NCBI RefSeq assembly: GCF_903166545.1
Contig: NZ_CAESCH010000002.1
Coordinates: 1 to 64,000 of the forward strand
Length of the DNA stretch: 64,000 nt
Origin: Metabacillus schmidteae
GTDB lineage: Bacteria; Bacillota; Bacilli; Bacillales; Bacillaceae
Direction of reading: 5' to 3'
In this document: positions 61,720 to 64,000 of the stretch, in pieces
How positions within the stretch are numbered: position 1 is the stretch's first letter
Layout of the letters: each line of letters starts with the position of its first letter
Program-made: the position numbers and the translations under genes
Notes under the pieces: generated by a model
What the model was told of the DNA's origin: nothing
Databases searched by the model: none
What the model saw: only the letters and a program-made list of their open reading frames with translations

Positions 61720-62091
61720 ATGTGGGTAAAAGATCGATTGTTGAATGGTAGAGGCTTAACGTTAATTGAAGTGATGACTGTAGTTGTTATTTTGGGGATT
61801 GTAGCAGCAATTGCAGTTCCTGGAGTTTTAGGATATATAAATAGTACAAAGGCTGATGTTTGTGATGTTAATAGGAATCAGCTGGAAAGGGATTATGAGG
61901 TACATTTGATGATTGAGAGTAAAGAGCATTCGGATGTTGCTTTTAGTGGTTATTTTCTTAGGTATGAAGCTAAGGTTTGTCCTGAGTTTGGTGTGATTAA
62001 TTATGTAGATGGTGAAGTTCATTGTAGTGTGCATGACCATATTGAGAGTGATGAGGAAGAAGATAAAGGAGTGGGAGTACCTTTTTTGTAG
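61720..62091 (+). CDS. Type IV pilin-like protein (prepilin N-terminus), orphan
   Basis: This 123-residue protein has a type III prepilin leader: MWVKDRLLNGRG, then LTLIEVMTVVVILGIVAAIA with Glu at +5, so cleavage by a ComC-type peptidase is expected. The mature part is short, with Cys residues in a C-x-x-N-R ... C-P-E-F-G ... Y-x-D-G-x-V-x-C-S-V-H pattern that I recall from a recurrent Bacillus family. ATG at 61720 follows GGGGAGG; the frame opens at 61696. No other pilus genes are present, so it may use the competence pseudopilus apparatus or act alone. Confidence 0.85.
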   Translation: MWVKDRLLNGRGLTLIEVMTVVVILGIVAAIAVPGVLGYINSTKADVCDVNRNQLERDYEVHLMIESKEHSDVAFSGYFLRYEAKVCPEFGVINYVDGEVHCSVHDHIESDEEEDKGVGVPFL

Positions 62092-62790
62092 TTGAGTTTT
62101 TTCATAGATATGGTTGGGGATGAGAGGTATGGTTAAATGGTGCTGGGGAAGTCAGAATGGTCAATAGATAACCACAACATATTGTGTTAAAATCATTGCA
62201 AAGTCACAAAAATATACAATATACGGGATTTACCTATATAACATAGTACCATTTTGTTAGTATATAAAGATAAAATGGCTAAAATCAGGTATTTTGAATT
62301 TGCAAAACGTTGATTTGACGGGGTTTCTAACAACCTGAAATATGGAAATAGATTGAATGGAGTTAAGGAACTGACTATCATGGTTAGATTGAGTGCTAGA
62401 AACCTTGCGGGATAAGGGTTTGAGGCACTTTTAGTGAGATTTATAGATTGATTGAATGGTCTATATAATAGGAAGAAACTCGGTTTAGGGTGATAAATGA
62501 AAGAATATCTAATTCGTATTTGCAAGGTAGATTGAATAGATATTACGAGGTGAGTATCGGAAATCGATAACAAAACACAATATGTAGTATTAAAATTCGG
62601 TTTTTAACAGTGAAACATACTATATGTTGATATTTTTATCTATTTCTCATATTGAATATTATTTACGAGGTGGCTATCTGATATAGATAACAAATTTAGT
62701 GGTTTAGTAGTTGATTAGAAAGGAAAAAAGATTCTAATTAAGTCCTAATCTACTAAAATATTAACTTAACTAGGGAAGGAAGTCTAGAAG
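62092..62790. repeat. 700-bp AT-rich gap with direct repeats and small hairpins
   Basis: TTACGAGGTG occurs at about 62543 and 62663, each followed by a small hairpin and GATAACAAA: TATCG-GAAAT-CGATA in the first and TATCT-GATAT-AGATA in the second. TAGATTGA recurs at about 62351, 62382, 62442 and 62530. No gene is recognised. Confidence 0.6.
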
Positions 62791-63921
62791 ATGGAGTCGA
62801 CAAAAGTGAAAGAAAGAATATTCCTCTCTTCACCCCATATGAGTGATGAAGGTTATGAAATGCAATATATAAAGGAAGCTTTTGATACAAACTGGATTGC
62901 TCCCCTTGGTGAAAACGTAAATGGATTCGAAAGAGAACTGGCTGAAAAAGTTGGCTCTAAAGCGGCTGCGGCATTGTCTTCAGGAACAGCTGCTATTCAT
63001 TTGGCTCTCAAAGCAGCAGGAGTTGGAGAAGGGGATATTGTATTCTGTCCGACACTGACTTTCTCTGCTACTGCAAATCCAATCATCTATCAAAATGCCA
63101 TTCCTGTTTTTATAGATAGTGATTATGAAACGTGGAATATGAGTCCGAAGGCATTGGAAGAAGCATTTGAAAAATATCCAGAAGTAAAGGCAGTAATTGT
63201 TGTTCATTTATATGGCTTACCCGCTGATATGGACAAGATAATGGAGATTTGTAAGAAACATAATGTAGCGGTTATAGAAGATGCTGCTGAGTCATTAGGT
63301 ACTTACTATAAAGGTAAGCATACAGGGACTTTTGGGGATTATGGCATCTTCTCTTTTAATGGAAATAAGATTATCACAACTTCTGGTGGCGGGATGCTTG
63401 TTTCTGATAACGAAGAACGTATTGCAAAAGCTAGATTCTGGGCCACTCAATCTAGAGACCAAGCAAGACATTATCAACATAGCGAATTAGGATTTAATTA
63501 TCGTATGAGTAATGTTGTTGCTGGGATTGGTAGAGGGCAGCTTAAAGTGTTGGATCAGAGAGTTGCTAAGAAGAATTATATCTTAGAGTTTTATAAGAGA
63601 GAACTTGGTGGGCTTGAAGGTGTTGAATTCATGCCTAGTAATGAATGGGATGAACCGAATTACTGGCTAAGTTCGATTACGTTGACTGGTAAAGTACGAC
63701 CAATTGATATATTTAATGCATTGGAAACAGAGAATATTGAGTCAAGGCCGGTTTGGAAACCGATGCATCTGCAACCGTTCTTTGAAAAGTATGATTTTGT
63801 GGGTGAAGGTATATCGGAAAAGTTGTTTGAGAATGGGGTTTGTTTGCCGTCTGATACGAAGATGACAGATGAGGACTTAGAAAGAGTAGTGGAGACTATT
63901 AAGGGGTTGTGGTTTAAATAA
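62791..63921 (+). CDS. epsN: DegT/DnrJ/EryC1/StrS aminotransferase (EpsN/PglE type)
   Basis: This 376-residue PLP enzyme transfers an amino group to a keto-sugar nucleotide. RIFLSSPHMSDEGYEMQYIKEAFDTNWIAP is the family start (about 7-36), ALSSGTAAIHLAL holds cofactor contacts, DAAESLG the Asp, and FSFNGNK the cofactor Lys (about 193). With the EpsC-like dehydratase it would make UDP-4-amino-4,6-dideoxy-GlcNAc. AGGGAAGGAAG precedes the ATG. The stop overlaps the next start by one base (TAATG). Confidence 0.94.
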   Translation: MESTKVKERIFLSSPHMSDEGYEMQYIKEAFDTNWIAPLGENVNGFERELAEKVGSKAAAALSSGTAAIHLALKAAGVGEGDIVFCPTLTFSATANPIIYQNAIPVFIDSDYETWNMSPKALEEAFEKYPEVKAVIVVHLYGLPADMDKIMEICKKHNVAVIEDAAESLGTYYKGKHTGTFGDYGIFSFNGNKIITTSGGGMLVSDNEERIAKARFWATQSRDQARHYQHSELGFNYRMSNVVAGIGRGQLKVLDQRVAKKNYILEFYKRELGGLEGVEFMPSNEWDEPNYWLSSITLTGKVRPIDIFNALETENIESRPVWKPMHLQPFFEKYDFVGEGISEKLFENGVCLPSDTKMTDEDLERVVETIKGLWFK

Positions 63922-64000
63922 TGAAGAATTCCAAAGGTGGTATTTATAGAAGGTTTATAAAAAGACCGATGGATATCATGCTATCGTTAATCGCCATTGT
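63921..64000 (+). CDS. Sugar transferase, EpsL/PglC type (partial, cut by window end)
   Basis: The first 26 codons are visible: MKNSKGGIYRRFIKRPMD, then IMLSLIAI. The YRRFIKRPMDI start followed by a hydrophobic segment is typical of short phosphoglycosyl transferases such as PglC/EpsL, and the place after the aminotransferase gene fits. It overlaps the preceding stop by one base. The catalytic part is beyond the window. Confidence 0.8.
   Translation, partial: MKNSKGGIYRRFIKRPMDIMLSLIAI

Overview
The window looks like chromosomal DNA of an endospore-forming, flagellated, low-GC Gram-positive of the family Bacillaceae (Bacillus in the broad sense). The grounds are SpoIIID, a SleB-type cortex-lytic enzyme, Mbl, FlhO/FlhP, SsbB behind ComK boxes, a HutP-controlled hut operon, and a gene order (spoIIID-mbl-flhO-flhP-fabZ, ssbB, ywqB-ywqA, ywqC-ywqD-ywqE) that I recognise from the Bacillus subtilis ywp/ywq region. 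No rRNA, tRNA, prophage or CRISPR array was seen. All family assignments were made by reading motifs and from memory of the families; no search was run.

Layout. 0.2-3.7 kb: a type VII secretion LXG effector module (two small helical partners, the LXG protein, a DUF4176 protein, a membrane protein and a lipoprotein). 3.7-10.3 kb: a LysE-type exporter, spoIIID behind an upstream ORF and a stem-loop, mbl, a secreted hydrolase-like protein under a c-di-GMP-I riboswitch, flhO, flhP, a small membrane protein and fabZ. 10.3-15 kb: a 52-bp hairpin repeat array, a repeat lipoprotein, a YwpF-like protein, an XRE regulator and an AraC-type regulator. 15-27 kb: histidine use (hutP, hutH, a probable histidine transporter, hutU, hutI, hutG, a YjiH-type membrane protein) ending in glutamate dehydrogenase. 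The hut cluster is interrupted at 18.8-20.1 kb by inverted-repeat elements, one with a perfect 8-bp target duplication, a broken transposase start and a passenger membrane gene.

27-42 kb: a MifM-like sensor ORF upstream of a yidC homologue interrupted by an amber codon, a VOC protein, an LD-carboxypeptidase-like protein, a patatin-like lipase, sleB, ssbB, the SNF2 helicase/SWIM-protein pair, and several very small genes. One of these, a 42-residue membrane peptide, sits behind a second c-di-GMP-like riboswitch. 42-64 kb: a large exopolysaccharide locus. Module one is a Wzz-like modulator, BY-kinase, PHP phosphatase, GtaB, priming sugar transferase, GalE, Wzy-like polymerase, three GT4 enzymes, an acyltransferase, a flippase, a GT2 enzyme and a PslG-like glycosidase. 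Module two repeats the modulator/kinase pair and continues with an EpsC-like dehydratase, an orphan type IV pilin-like gene, an EpsN-like aminotransferase and the start of an EpsL/PglC-like transferase, which together suggest a bacillosamine-type sugar.

How it fits together. HutP and CcpA signals gate histidine breakdown to glutamate, which the dehydrogenase feeds to 2-oxoglutarate. The two exopolysaccharide modules carry paired tyrosine-kinase control of polymer export. The two riboswitches would tie a secreted hydrolase-like enzyme beside flagellar genes, and a tiny membrane peptide beside the exopolysaccharide locus, to c-di-GMP. The least conventional items are the passenger-carrying element that splits hut, the riboswitch-controlled 42-residue peptide, the MifM-like/yidC amber pair and the LXG protein with a glycine/alanine-rich C-terminus.
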